NCBI GenBank assembly: GCA_026710565.1
Contig: JAPOQV010000419.1
Coordinates: forward strand, 1-51,689
Source of the DNA: Spirochaetaceae bacterium
Lineage (GTDB): Bacteria > Spirochaetota > Spirochaetia > SZUA-6 > Bin103
DNA: 51,689 bases
Reading direction: 5' to 3'
This document shows, piece by piece, positions 8,268-15,956 of the stretch (its first letter is position 1; each line of letters begins with the position of its first letter). A program made the position numbers and the translations under genes. The notes below the pieces were generated by a model. It was not told the DNA's origin. It saw only the letters and a list, made by a program, of their open reading frames with translations, and did not search any database.

Positions 8268-9476
8268 TTAACCAGACTTGAACTTGGCCGCTTCCTCCGA
8301 GCCGCCGGTGGCGTCGCCCTCGCTGTAGGAGTGGGCTCCGGTTCCGGCAAGCCCGCCGCCCTGCACGATCAGGTACTCGTCACGGATCGGCGTGCCGTCG
8401 AACCAGCACTCCAGGATCTCGCGGACGCCGGCCGCATAGCGGGCCTGGGCCGACAGCGAGGTGCCCGAGGTGTGCGGCGTCAGGGCGTGGTTGGGCATGG
8501 CCCGCCACGGGTGGTCGTTGGGCGCCGGCTGCGGGAACCAGACGTCGCCGGCGTACCCGCCGAGCTGGCCGCTCTCCAGGGCGCGCACGATGGCGTCGCG
8601 GTCGCAGATCTTGCCGCGGGCGGTGTTCACCAAGTACGACCCGCGCCGCATCTTGGCGATCAGGGCGTCGTCGAACATGTGCTCGGTCTCCGGATGGAGC
8701 GGACAGTGGATGCTGACCACGTCGCAGGAGGCGACCAGGGACTCGGCGCTATCGTGGTAGGTCGCGCCAAGCTCCTGCTCGACGCTGTCCGGCAGGCGGT
8801 GCCGGTCGGTGTAGTGGAGGTTGACGTCGAACGGCTTCATCCGCCGCAGCACCGCCAGGCCGATGCGGCCGGCCGCCACCACGCCCACATCCATCCCCTC
8901 GATATCGTAGGAGCGGGAGATGGCGTCGGCGATGTTCCAGCCGCCCCTGACGACCCATCCGTACTGTGGGATGTAGTCGCGCACCAGCGCCAGCATCTGC
9001 ATGACCGCGTGCTCGGCGACGCTGATGCTGTTGCACCACGTCACCTCGCAGACGGTGATGTTCCGGTCGATTGCCGACTGCAGGTCGACGTGGTCGGAGC
9101 CGATGCCGGCGGTGATGGCCAGCTTGAGGTTGGGCGACTTGGCGATCCGCTCGGCGGTCAGGTAGCCGGGCCAGAAGGGCTGCGAGATGACGACGTCGGC
9201 GTCAGTCAACTCCTTCTCGAACACGGAGTCGGGTCCGTCCTTGTCCGAGGTCACCACGAACTGGTGGCCGCGATCGGCCAGGAACGGCCCCAGACCAAGC
9301 CCGCCGGATACGGAGCCCAGCAGGTGGCCGGGCGTGAAGTCGATGGGGGCCGGCGTCGGCAGCGTCTGGCCGTCCGGATACTGGGGAAGCGTGGGAATGC
9401 TGTTGCGAGCGTAGTCCGGCGGGAATCCCCCGACCGGGTCGTCGTACAGGACGCAGAGCACTTTCTGAGCGGACAT
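8268..9476 (-). CDS. fdh: NAD-dependent formate dehydrogenase
   Basis: A 402-residue D-2-hydroxyacid-dehydrogenase-fold enzyme that closely follows the metal-free formate dehydrogenases of methylotrophs such as Pseudomonas sp. 101. Shared segments include KVLCVLYDDPVGG at the N-terminus, SGGLGLGPFLADRGH, VVTSDKDGPDSVFEKEL, the substrate-side asparagine in WCNSISVAEH, the NAD loop VAAGRIGLAVL, the catalytic arginine in VNTARGKICDRD, QPAPNDHPW, and the histidine in TPHTSGT. The near-universal C-terminus IVQGGGLAGTGAHSYSEGDA is present. It oxidises formate to CO2 with NAD+ reduction in the cytoplasm. The ATG at 9476 matches the family N-terminus; in-frame sequence upstream is not conserved. It is convergent with the RT gene. 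Confidence 0.95.
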   Translation of the reverse strand: MSAQKVLCVLYDDPVGGFPPDYARNSIPTLPQYPDGQTLPTPAPIDFTPGHLLGSVSGGLGLGPFLADRGHQFVVTSDKDGPDSVFEKELTDADVVISQPFWPGYLTAERIAKSPNLKLAITAGIGSDHVDLQSAIDRNITVCEVTWCNSISVAEHAVMQMLALVRDYIPQYGWVVRGGWNIADAISRSYDIEGMDVGVVAAGRIGLAVLRRMKPFDVNLHYTDRHRLPDSVEQELGATYHDSAESLVASCDVVSIHCPLHPETEHMFDDALIAKMRRGSYLVNTARGKICDRDAIVRALESGQLGGYAGDVWFPQPAPNDHPWRAMPNHALTPHTSGTSLSAQARYAAGVREILECWFDGTPIRDEYLIVQGGGLAGTGAHSYSEGDATGGSEEAAKFKSG

Positions 9477-9496
9477 GGCGAACCCTCTGGAACGGA

Positions 9497-9502
9497 AATA
9501 TA
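9497..9502 (-). promoter_or_regulatory. Possible -10 box for formate dehydrogenase
   Basis: On the minus strand TATATT stands about 20 bases before the fdh ATG, a good -10 match in an otherwise GC-rich gap. No convincing -35 was found at the right spacing, so this is a weak call. Confidence 0.3.
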
Positions 9503-9561
9503 GTCTCCGGGCACCATAGGCCGAATCGCCCTGCCCCGCAACGCGATGCAGCCCGGTGCCG

Positions 9562-9675
9562 TCACGCCGGGGCTGCGACCCTCCAACCGCCCGCCTCGGC
9601 GGCACGGGACATGCCCACCAGCATGACGATGGCCGACGAGTCGAGATAGGTGACGCGGCTAGCGCTCGTCTTCAC
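9562..9675 (-). pseudogene. Truncated PIN-domain toxin (VapC-like)
   Basis: A 37-codon frame starting GTG at 9675 inside the end of the Phd gene. It reads RVTYLDSSAIVMLV, the first strand and catalytic aspartate of a PIN ribonuclease, then departs and stops at 9562. The overlap with the antitoxin stop is typical of Phd/PIN pairs. The rest of the toxin (about 100 residues) is missing, and no PIN motif was found in the other frames of this strand before the fdh gene. An alternative reading is a STAS-like fragment, since DSSAIVMLVGMSRAAEAGG also fits that fold; the Phd context favours PIN. Confidence 0.5.
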
Positions 9676-9934
9676 GGAGCGATGCGAGCCGGGCCGACGG
9701 CAACTCGGCGCCGGGTTCGGCCGGGAGGGGTGGCGGAGCATCGTCCATCGAGCCCTGCGCCTCCACCACGTCCCCCGCGGAACGGAGCCGCTCCAGCGGT
9801 GACGCGTCGGGAACCCGGCTCAGGAGCGCGACCGGCCGGCCCCGATTGGTCACCTCGAAGGTCTTGCCCGCCTCGACGCGACGGAGGAACTCGCTCGCCC
9901 GCTGACGAAGCTCACGGATCCCTATCGATACCAC
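9659..9934 (-). CDS. Phd/YefM-family antitoxin
   Basis: A 91-residue antitoxin. The N-terminal Phd domain reads VSIGIRELRQRASEFLRRVE, then GKTFEVTNRGRPVALLSRVP, the conserved DNA-binding and dimer region. The C-terminal arm is proline-rich and ends in LREDER, the usual tail that wraps a PIN toxin. The GTG at 9934 matches the family start; the longer in-frame extension would run through the operator and towards rlmN. The cognate toxin is reduced to a stub, so it may survive only as a DNA-binding repressor. Confidence 0.85.
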   Translation of the reverse strand: MVSIGIRELRQRASEFLRRVEAGKTFEVTNRGRPVALLSRVPDASPLERLRSAGDVVEAQGSMDDAPPPLPAEPGAELPSARLASLREDER

Positions 9935-9939
9935 AGTGC

Positions 9940-9956
9940 GATATGCAGCACATATC
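9940..9956. promoter_or_regulatory. Candidate Phd operator (inverted repeat)
   Basis: GATATG and CATATC face each other across five bases (CAGCA), starting five bases upstream of the Phd start. Phd antitoxins repress their own promoters through short palindromes at this position, so autoregulation is the likely role. The site also lies upstream of rlmN on the other strand. Confidence 0.5.
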
Positions 9957-10025
9957 ACGGCGGTTCGGCAAGATGCGACGGCCCGGGCACGCGGAGATTC
10001 GCGTCGCGGTGCATACTCAGGGACC

Positions 10026-11054
10026 ATGACTTCGGCGCTGGATCTGGACGAAGGCGCGCTCGCGCAGCGCCTGACCTCTTTGGGCGAGCCGGCCTACCGC
10101 GCCCGGCAGATCCGAACGCACCTGTTGCGCCGCGGGGTGCTGGACTACGGCGAGATGACCGATCTGCCGGCCGCCCTGCGTGACCGGCTGGGCGACGAGC
10201 TCCCGGCCACCCCGCTGACCCTGCGGGAACAGCGGCCCACACCCGACGGGCAGACGGCGAAGCTGCTGCTGCGCGCGCTGGACGAAGAGCTGATCGAAGC
10301 GGTGTCGATCCGCGACGCCGACCGCCACACGGTCTGCGTCTCCAGCCAGGTGGGGTGCGGGATGGCGTGCGCGTTCTGCGCTTCCGGGCTGGACGGGGTG
10401 GCCCGCAACCTCAGCGCGGGGGAGATGGTGGCGCAGGTGCTCTACGCCGCCGCGCACGGGCCGGTGACCAACGTGGTCTTCATGGGAATGGGCGAGCCGC
10501 TGGCGAACCTCCCCCGCCTCCTCAAGGCGATCGGCACCCTGACCGATCCCGACGGGATCGCCCTGGGCGCGCGCCGGCTCACCGTCAGCACCGTCGGCCT
10601 GGTGCCGCGCATCCGCGACCTGGCGGCCACCGGGTTGCCGGTGGGGCTGGCGATCAGCCTGCACGCGAGCGACGACGCGACGCGCCGGACCCTCGTCCCT
10701 GCCGCCGAGCGCTACGGCATCGCGGAGCTGCTGGAGGCCGCCGACCACTACTTCGCCGCCACCGGCCGGCGGGTCACCTACGAGTACACCCTGATCGCCG
10801 GCCAGAACGCCGAGCCGCACCATGCCGAGGCGCTCGGGCGGCTGCTGGCCGGCAGCGGGTCGCAGGTCAACCTGATCCCGTACAACCCCGTTCCCGGACT
10901 GCCCTTCGCCGAGCCGGAAGGCGGCGCGGTGCGCCGCTTCGCCGCCATCGTCGCCGGCCACGGCGTGACCGTCACCACCCGCAAGGAAATGGGCCGCCGG
11001 GTGGACGCCGCCTGCGGCCAGCTCCGCCGCACGGTCCGGGAACCGGCTTCTTGA
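10026..11054 (+). CDS. rlmN: Dual-specificity 23S rRNA / tRNA adenine-2 methyltransferase RlmN
   Basis: A 342-residue radical-SAM methyltransferase. The cluster motif CGMACAFC supplies C111, C115 and C118. The SAM-binding GMGEP motif follows in VVFMGMGEPLANL, and STVGLVPRI and ISLHASDD are family segments. The C-terminal cysteine needed for the methyl-adduct mechanism lies in DAACGQLRR. RlmN methylates A2503 of 23S rRNA and A37 of some tRNAs. The ATG at 10026 fits the normal N-terminus. The stop overlaps the TTG of the next gene (TTGA), so the two are translationally coupled. Confidence 0.95.
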   Translation: MTSALDLDEGALAQRLTSLGEPAYRARQIRTHLLRRGVLDYGEMTDLPAALRDRLGDELPATPLTLREQRPTPDGQTAKLLLRALDEELIEAVSIRDADRHTVCVSSQVGCGMACAFCASGLDGVARNLSAGEMVAQVLYAAAHGPVTNVVFMGMGEPLANLPRLLKAIGTLTDPDGIALGARRLTVSTVGLVPRIRDLAATGLPVGLAISLHASDDATRRTLVPAAERYGIAELLEAADHYFAATGRRVTYEYTLIAGQNAEPHHAEALGRLLAGSGSQVNLIPYNPVPGLPFAEPEGGAVRRFAAIVAGHGVTVTTRKEMGRRVDAACGQLRRTVREPAS

Positions 11055-12346
11055 TCGAGGACCGCAGCCCGGACGTCCTGATCGTGGGCGGCGGCGTGGT
11101 CGGCATGAGCTGCGCCTGGTACCTGGCTCGGTCCGGCGCCCGCGTGACGGTGGTCGATGCGGCGACGATCGGCGACCGCCTGGCATGCTCCTACGGCAAC
11201 CAGGGGCTGGTCTGTCCCAGCCACGCCGTGCCGATCGCGGCGCCGGGCGTGGTCGCCCAGGGTCTGCGCTGGCTGTTCGACCCGACCAGCCCGCTGTACA
11301 TCCGCAGCCCCTGGCGCCCCGAGATGATCCGCTGGCTGTGGCGCTTCGCGCGGGCGTCACGGCCGGCCCGCACCGAGGCGGGAACGGCCGCGATGGCGGA
11401 GTTCCTGCAGCACAGCGCCGGGCTGCACGCGGGCATCGCTGCCACCGCGGCGAGCACGACCGCGGACGGCACCAGTCCCTACGGCTACGCTGCCGACGGC
11501 GTGCTGTACGCGTTCCTGACCGAGGAGGGCATGCAGCACCATCTCGAAGAGTCCCATCGGGTTGCCCGGCACGGCATCCCGTTCGAGCAACTCACCGGCG
11601 AGCAGGTGCACACGATGGAACCCGCGCTCTCTCCCCGGGTGATCGGCGGGGTGCTGTATCCCGGAGACGCCAACGTCGATTCCCGCTCCTTCGTGCGCTG
11701 GCTGTACGCGCAGGCGCGAAAGGCCGGCGCCCAGGTCGTGGAGCAGACCGACGTGCTCGGCGTGCGGGCCGGCGGACGCGGCAGCCGCGCGTCGGTGCTC
11801 ACCTCGCGCGGCGAGATCGGCGCCGGCCAGGTCGTGATCGCCGCCGGCTCCTGGAGCCCGCGGGTGGCCGCCGGCCTCGGACTGCGCCTGCCGGTGCAGG
11901 CCGCCAAGGGGTACTCCGTCACGTTCTCCAACCCGCCGTGGCGGCCGAGCCGGCCGGTCAACCTGGGTGATGCCCGGGCGGTGGCGACGCCCCTGCCGCA
12001 CGGGGTCAGGATCGGCGGGACGCTGGAGCTGGCCGGCCTGGACCGCTCGATCAACCTGCGGCGCGTGCAGGCGATCCTGGACGGCGCGGGCCGGGTCGTG
12101 CCGGGCGCCCGGTTCGATGCCGCCGACCCCGGAGCGGAGGTCTGGCACGGACTGCGCCCGCTGGCCCCCGACACGCTGCCGATCGTCGGCCGTCCCCGCG
12201 GCCATGCGAACGTCGTTCTGGCCACCGCGCACGGCACCCTGGGCCTGTCGCTGGGGCCCGCGACCGGCGAGGCGGTGGCAGCCCTGATCGCGGGCAGCAC
12301 GCCGGCGATCGATCTGCAACCGTTCAGCCCGGACCGATTCGCGTGA
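11051..12346 (+). CDS. FAD-dependent oxidoreductase, DadA-like (D-amino-acid dehydrogenase family)
   Basis: A 431-residue flavoprotein. It starts with the ADP-binding motif VLIVGGGVVGMSCAWYLA and an acidic strand end (VVDAAT). Next comes a DadA-type stretch, VPIAAPGVVAQGLRWLFDP, with SPLYIR and PEMIRWLWRF, and it ends in GHANVVLATAHGTLGLSLGP, the second FAD-contact motif. The family oxidises D-amino acids and related amines at the membrane. The TTG at 11051 is the only start that keeps the whole FAD motif; it overlaps the rlmN stop by four bases. The exact substrate (D-amino acid, glycine or sarcosine) is not clear. Confidence 0.85.
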   Translation: MIEDRSPDVLIVGGGVVGMSCAWYLARSGARVTVVDAATIGDRLACSYGNQGLVCPSHAVPIAAPGVVAQGLRWLFDPTSPLYIRSPWRPEMIRWLWRFARASRPARTEAGTAAMAEFLQHSAGLHAGIAATAASTTADGTSPYGYAADGVLYAFLTEEGMQHHLEESHRVARHGIPFEQLTGEQVHTMEPALSPRVIGGVLYPGDANVDSRSFVRWLYAQARKAGAQVVEQTDVLGVRAGGRGSRASVLTSRGEIGAGQVVIAAGSWSPRVAAGLGLRLPVQAAKGYSVTFSNPPWRPSRPVNLGDARAVATPLPHGVRIGGTLELAGLDRSINLRRVQAILDGAGRVVPGARFDAADPGAEVWHGLRPLAPDTLPIVGRPRGHANVVLATAHGTLGLSLGPATGEAVAALIAGSTPAIDLQPFSPDRFA

Positions 12347-12357
12347 GGTGAACCCCC

Positions 12358-13716
12358 CTACGCCTTCACTTGGCGGAGGATCCGGTCGAGCGTGGCCAGC
12401 TTCTCCGCGTCCGGCGCAAAGACGCGCTGCACGCGTCCGGGCCTGCGGTCATGGAGCGCCTTCACGATCGGCGACTCTTCCGCAATGTCCCGCGGTTCGT
12501 TCATGTCCGGGCGCACCTTCACCAGCACCTTGCTGAGCGCCGACGCGTCGTCGTCGAAGTCGTACCACGTGTACGGCGTGATCGTGGCCTGATCGAACAG
12601 CAGGTCGCCGAGCCACTCGACGCGGCGCTCCTCCAGCTCTCGCCGAAACCGCAGGTACAGGTTGCCCTGCGGCTCGTCCCAGGAGCCGATCTCCAGGCAC
12701 TTGTAGAGACGGCGGTCGCGCAGCCGGCCCGCGAGCTCGGCGACCCGCGGATTGCCGCACTCGGCGTACTCGGCCAGCGCTGCCCAGATCGCCGCGTCGT
12801 CCAGGCGCAGGTAGGCATCGAGCGACAGGGCATCCGACGTGAGATGGCGCAGGACCGGATCGCGGCGGGCCAGTTCCGTGTCATGCAGCGACGTCGCGGC
12901 AGCCTCAAGCAACGCCTCCAGCATCTTCTCGGCCGCTCGGGTCGTCTTGTGCACGTACACCGTCCAGTAGAGGCGGAACCGCGCCTCCAGGTAGTCCTCC
13001 GCCACCGCGATCCCCTTGGGACCCAGGTACAGGCACTGCACCGGCAGGTAGTCCCGCTCGCCGATCGTCACCGAGCCCACCTCAAGGCAGTCGATCAGCC
13101 AGTCCGAGTCGACGTGGCCGAACTGCACGCCGGTCATCAGCCGGTCGCGCTGGACGTAGTCGAGCCGGTCGGCGTCGAACTGACTGGAGACGACGGCGGC
13201 GTAGACGTCCTTGGGCTCCTCCTCCCTGAGCAGCGCTCCCACCCGCTCCGGCAGGCTCTCGTCCACGTCGCGCAGCACGCGGTTGATCTCGGTGTCGCCG
13301 CGGACGATCTCGGCGCCCCAGTCCTCGTGCCGCCGCTGCAGCCCGATCGCCTCGGAGGCGCTCTCGAAGGCATGGCTGAACGGGCCGTGGCCGATGTCGT
13401 GCAGCAACGCGGCCAGCAGCGCAACCCGCGCCCGGTCGCGGTCATGCTTCGCGCCCTGCTCGCGCGCGATCACGTCCAGCAGCCGGCGCGCCATGTGGTA
13501 GACGCCGATGCTGTGCGCGAAGCGGCTGTGGGTCGCCCCCGGATAGACGGTGTCCGAGAAGCCGAGCTGGCGGATGCGGCGCAGGCGCTGGAACTCCTTC
13601 GTGTTGAGCAGGCGCCACGCGATCCGGTCCGTCTCGTTCCCGCGCGGGTCGCGGCCTCCGAACATGATGAGACCGTGCACGGGGTCGCGGACCCGCTGCT
13701 TCCAGCCGTCGCCCAT
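12358..13716 (-). CDS. HD-domain phosphohydrolase (dGTPase-like, YdhJ type)
   Basis: A 452-residue HD-superfamily protein. The metal-binding residues lie in THSRFAHSIGVYHMA, LLHDIGHGPFSHAFE (the HD pair) and FDADRLDYVQRD (the distal aspartate). It begins RVRDPVHGLIMF, the family N-terminus, where DPVHG is characteristic. Members hydrolyse dNTPs or other nucleotides; the precise substrate is not predictable. It is convergent with the DadA-like gene (11 bases) and divergent from the Gfo/Idh operon. Confidence 0.85.
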   Translation of the reverse strand: MGDGWKQRVRDPVHGLIMFGGRDPRGNETDRIAWRLLNTKEFQRLRRIRQLGFSDTVYPGATHSRFAHSIGVYHMARRLLDVIAREQGAKHDRDRARVALLAALLHDIGHGPFSHAFESASEAIGLQRRHEDWGAEIVRGDTEINRVLRDVDESLPERVGALLREEEPKDVYAAVVSSQFDADRLDYVQRDRLMTGVQFGHVDSDWLIDCLEVGSVTIGERDYLPVQCLYLGPKGIAVAEDYLEARFRLYWTVYVHKTTRAAEKMLEALLEAAATSLHDTELARRDPVLRHLTSDALSLDAYLRLDDAAIWAALAEYAECGNPRVAELAGRLRDRRLYKCLEIGSWDEPQGNLYLRFRRELEERRVEWLGDLLFDQATITPYTWYDFDDDASALSKVLVKVRPDMNEPRDIAEESPIVKALHDRRPGRVQRVFAPDAEKLATLDRILRQVKA

Positions 13717-13809
13717 CGTCGTCGAGCCAGATCATACGCGACCGCGGGCACGCCTGCGCGGGGCACTCCCGACCTGTCGTACACTGGCACCCCCAGGCAG
13801 GAGGTACCC

Positions 13810-14823
13810 ATGGCGCAGACGCTGCGCATCGGACAGATCGGAATCGCCCACACGCACGCCACCAAGGCCGTGCAGCCCGAGTCGCAGCCGGTGCTGCGCC
13901 GGCTGAACGCCGAGGTGGTCGGCGTGCACGAGCCGGACCCGGAGATGCTGGCCGCGCGCGGCGGCCGCGAGGTCTGGCGCGGGGTGCGCTTCATCGACGA
14001 TCCCGAGGAGATCCTGGCCGACGACACGGTTCAGCTCGTCTTCATAGAGACCTGGCCCTGGGAGTGCATCCCGTGGGCGCGGCGCGCCATCGAGGCGGGC
14101 AAGCACATCCACCTGGACAAGCCGCCGGGCACCTCCGTGGAGGAGCTGCGCGAACTGTACGAGCTGGCCGGCAGATCCGGGCTGTGCATCCAGATGGGCT
14201 ACCAGTGGCGCTACAACCCGGGCCTGGAGATGATCCAGGGCTGGGTGCGCGACGGCCTGCTAGGCCGCGTCAACTTCGCCCGCTTCCGGGCCGGCAGCGA
14301 GCCGGAGTACTACCACCGCAACCAGCTCCACCGATACGAAGGCGGGATCATGATCGAGGAGAACTGCCACCTCTTCGACCAGGTCGCCTGGATGTTCGGC
14401 AAGGCGGACGCCATCCACCCGGTCCTGCGCTCGTCGGCACGCGGATTCGAGGCGATGCCGGACGGCACCGACCTGGGCGTGATCGTCTTCGACTACGCCC
14501 GGCAGGGGGCGCTGGCGGTGATCGAGGGCACCTCGCTGGAGACGCAGTCCGGACCGCACCGCCGCGTGGAGGTGCACGGGCTCGGCGGCAGCGCCATCCT
14601 GGAGCCGATCGAGCCGCCGCACATCCAGCTCTGCCTGCGCGAGCCCAAGCCTCCGTTCCAGGAGGGCTGGCAGCACATCGAGGTGGAGCACCGCCCGCGC
14701 TACCTCGGCGACTTGGAGGAACTGATCCAAGTCGCACGCGGCGAGCGCGAGCCGCGCTTCTCGCCCGAGCACGACCTGATCGTGCAGGAGATGCTGATCG
14801 ACGCCTGTGGAGGCATGCGATGA
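13810..14823 (+). CDS. Gfo/Idh/MocA family oxidoreductase
   Basis: A 337-residue NAD(P)-dependent sugar or polyol dehydrogenase homologue. The Rossmann fold begins RIGQIGIAHTHA, where the usual glycine motif is altered. The substrate-loop motif is LDKPPGTSVEEL (EKP-like), with conserved YQWRYNPG and EENCHLFDQVAWMFG. A strong AGGAGGT site six bases upstream fixes the ATG. It is the first gene of a tightly coupled three-gene operon with a threonine aldolase and a BNR-propeller protein. Substrate unknown. Confidence 0.85.
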   Translation: MAQTLRIGQIGIAHTHATKAVQPESQPVLRRLNAEVVGVHEPDPEMLAARGGREVWRGVRFIDDPEEILADDTVQLVFIETWPWECIPWARRAIEAGKHIHLDKPPGTSVEELRELYELAGRSGLCIQMGYQWRYNPGLEMIQGWVRDGLLGRVNFARFRAGSEPEYYHRNQLHRYEGGIMIEENCHLFDQVAWMFGKADAIHPVLRSSARGFEAMPDGTDLGVIVFDYARQGALAVIEGTSLETQSGPHRRVEVHGLGGSAILEPIEPPHIQLCLREPKPPFQEGWQHIEVEHRPRYLGDLEELIQVARGEREPRFSPEHDLIVQEMLIDACGGMR

Positions 14824-15956
14824 ACACCGACGCGACCAATGCCGACGCGACCAATGCCGACGCGACTGTGGACCTGCGCAGCGACACCCTCACTCACCCC
14901 ACCGAGCGGATGCGGCAGGCCATGCACGCCGCCGAGGTGGGCGACGACACCTTCGGCGACGATCCGACCGTCAAGCGGCTGGAGGCGATGGCCGCCGAAC
15001 GGCTCGGCAAGGAAGCGGCCGTGTACGTGCCGAGCGGCAGCATGGGCAACAGCACCGCCCTGATCACCTACCTGGAGATCGGCAGCCGCTCCGGCGCCGG
15101 CCGGCCGGCGCTGGCCGTGCACGAGACGCACGCGCACATGTTCTCCAGCGACCGCGACCGCTTCGCGCGGGCGTTGTTCCCGGTGGAGTCGGCCGCGGTG
15201 GACACCGAGTGGGGCGTGCTCGGCCCCGAGCACCTGCAGCAGGCGGTCGCCGCCCACCCTGAGGCCGAGCCGCTGCTGCTCTGCATCGAGAACACCCACA
15301 ACTACACCGGCGGCGGCGCGGTGACGCCCGCGCAGGTGAATGCGGTGGCCGGCGCCGCCCACGCGGCCGGCATGCGCGTGCACTGCGACGGCGCGCGGCT
15401 GTTCAACGCCGCGGTCGCGCAGAGGCTGCCCGCCGCCGAGCTGGTGGAGCAGGTCGATTCGGTGATGTTCTGCGTTTCCAAGGGGCTGTCCGCTCCGGTC
15501 GGCTCGATCCTGTGCGGAGAGGCAGCCTTCATCGACGCCGCCCGCGACACCCGCAAGATCCACGGAGGCTCGATGCGCCAGGCCGGCGTGATCGCCGCCG
15601 CCGGCATCGTCTCCCTGGAGGCGATGGTCGACCGGCTTGCCGAGGACCACGTCAACGCCGCGCGGCTCCGGGCCGGGCTCCGAACCATCGAAGGCATCGA
15701 GGTGGTCGAGCCGCCGATCCCGACCAACTTCGCGGTGGTGGACGTGCGCGGCCTGGGCTGGACCGCCGACGAGATGCTCGACCGCTACCGCGCCGAGGGC
15801 GTGCTCGGCGGATCGCGTCCGCCGACCCGCATCCGCCTGGTGGTCAACCGGCACATCGGCCCCCCACAGGTCGATCGCGTGATCGAGGCCACCCGCCACA
15901 TCGTGGCCAGCGGCTCGGAAGCCGGCGCCGCGACGGTAGCAGGCACGGCGCGTTGA
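14820..15956 (+). CDS. Threonine aldolase / beta-eliminating lyase family
   Basis: A 378-residue PLP-dependent enzyme of fold type I. It opens VDLRSDTLTHPTERMRQAMH after a short repetitive leader. The PLP lysine is K221 in CVSKGLSAPVGS, the cofactor aspartate is in VHCDGARLFNA, and ENTHNYTGGG is a family segment. It should cleave L-threonine or L-allo-threonine to glycine and acetaldehyde. The ATG overlaps the preceding stop (ATGA), and its own stop overlaps the next gene. The leader TDATNADATNADAT comes from a 15-base tandem repeat. Confidence 0.9.
   Translation: MNTDATNADATNADATVDLRSDTLTHPTERMRQAMHAAEVGDDTFGDDPTVKRLEAMAAERLGKEAAVYVPSGSMGNSTALITYLEIGSRSGAGRPALAVHETHAHMFSSDRDRFARALFPVESAAVDTEWGVLGPEHLQQAVAAHPEAEPLLLCIENTHNYTGGGAVTPAQVNAVAGAAHAAGMRVHCDGARLFNAAVAQRLPAAELVEQVDSVMFCVSKGLSAPVGSILCGEAAFIDAARDTRKIHGGSMRQAGVIAAAGIVSLEAMVDRLAEDHVNAARLRAGLRTIEGIEVVEPPIPTNFAVVDVRGLGWTADEMLDRYRAEGVLGGSRPPTRIRLVVNRHIGPPQVDRVIEATRHIVASGSEAGAATVAGTAR
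14827..14866 (+). repeat. 15-base tandem repeat in the aldolase leader
   Basis: The unit CCGACGCGACCAATG occurs 2.7 times in a row, encoding the peptide repeat DATNA at the N-terminus of the threonine aldolase. It probably arose by slippage and lies outside the catalytic fold. Confidence 0.8.

Noticed and set aside
8268..9476. D-3-phosphoglycerate dehydrogenase
   Set aside because: The N-terminal and C-terminal segments are specific to NAD-dependent formate dehydrogenase.
9562..9675. STAS-domain fragment
   Set aside because: DSSAIVMLV with a Ala/Gly-rich end fits STAS loosely, but the overlap with a Phd antitoxin makes a PIN start more likely.
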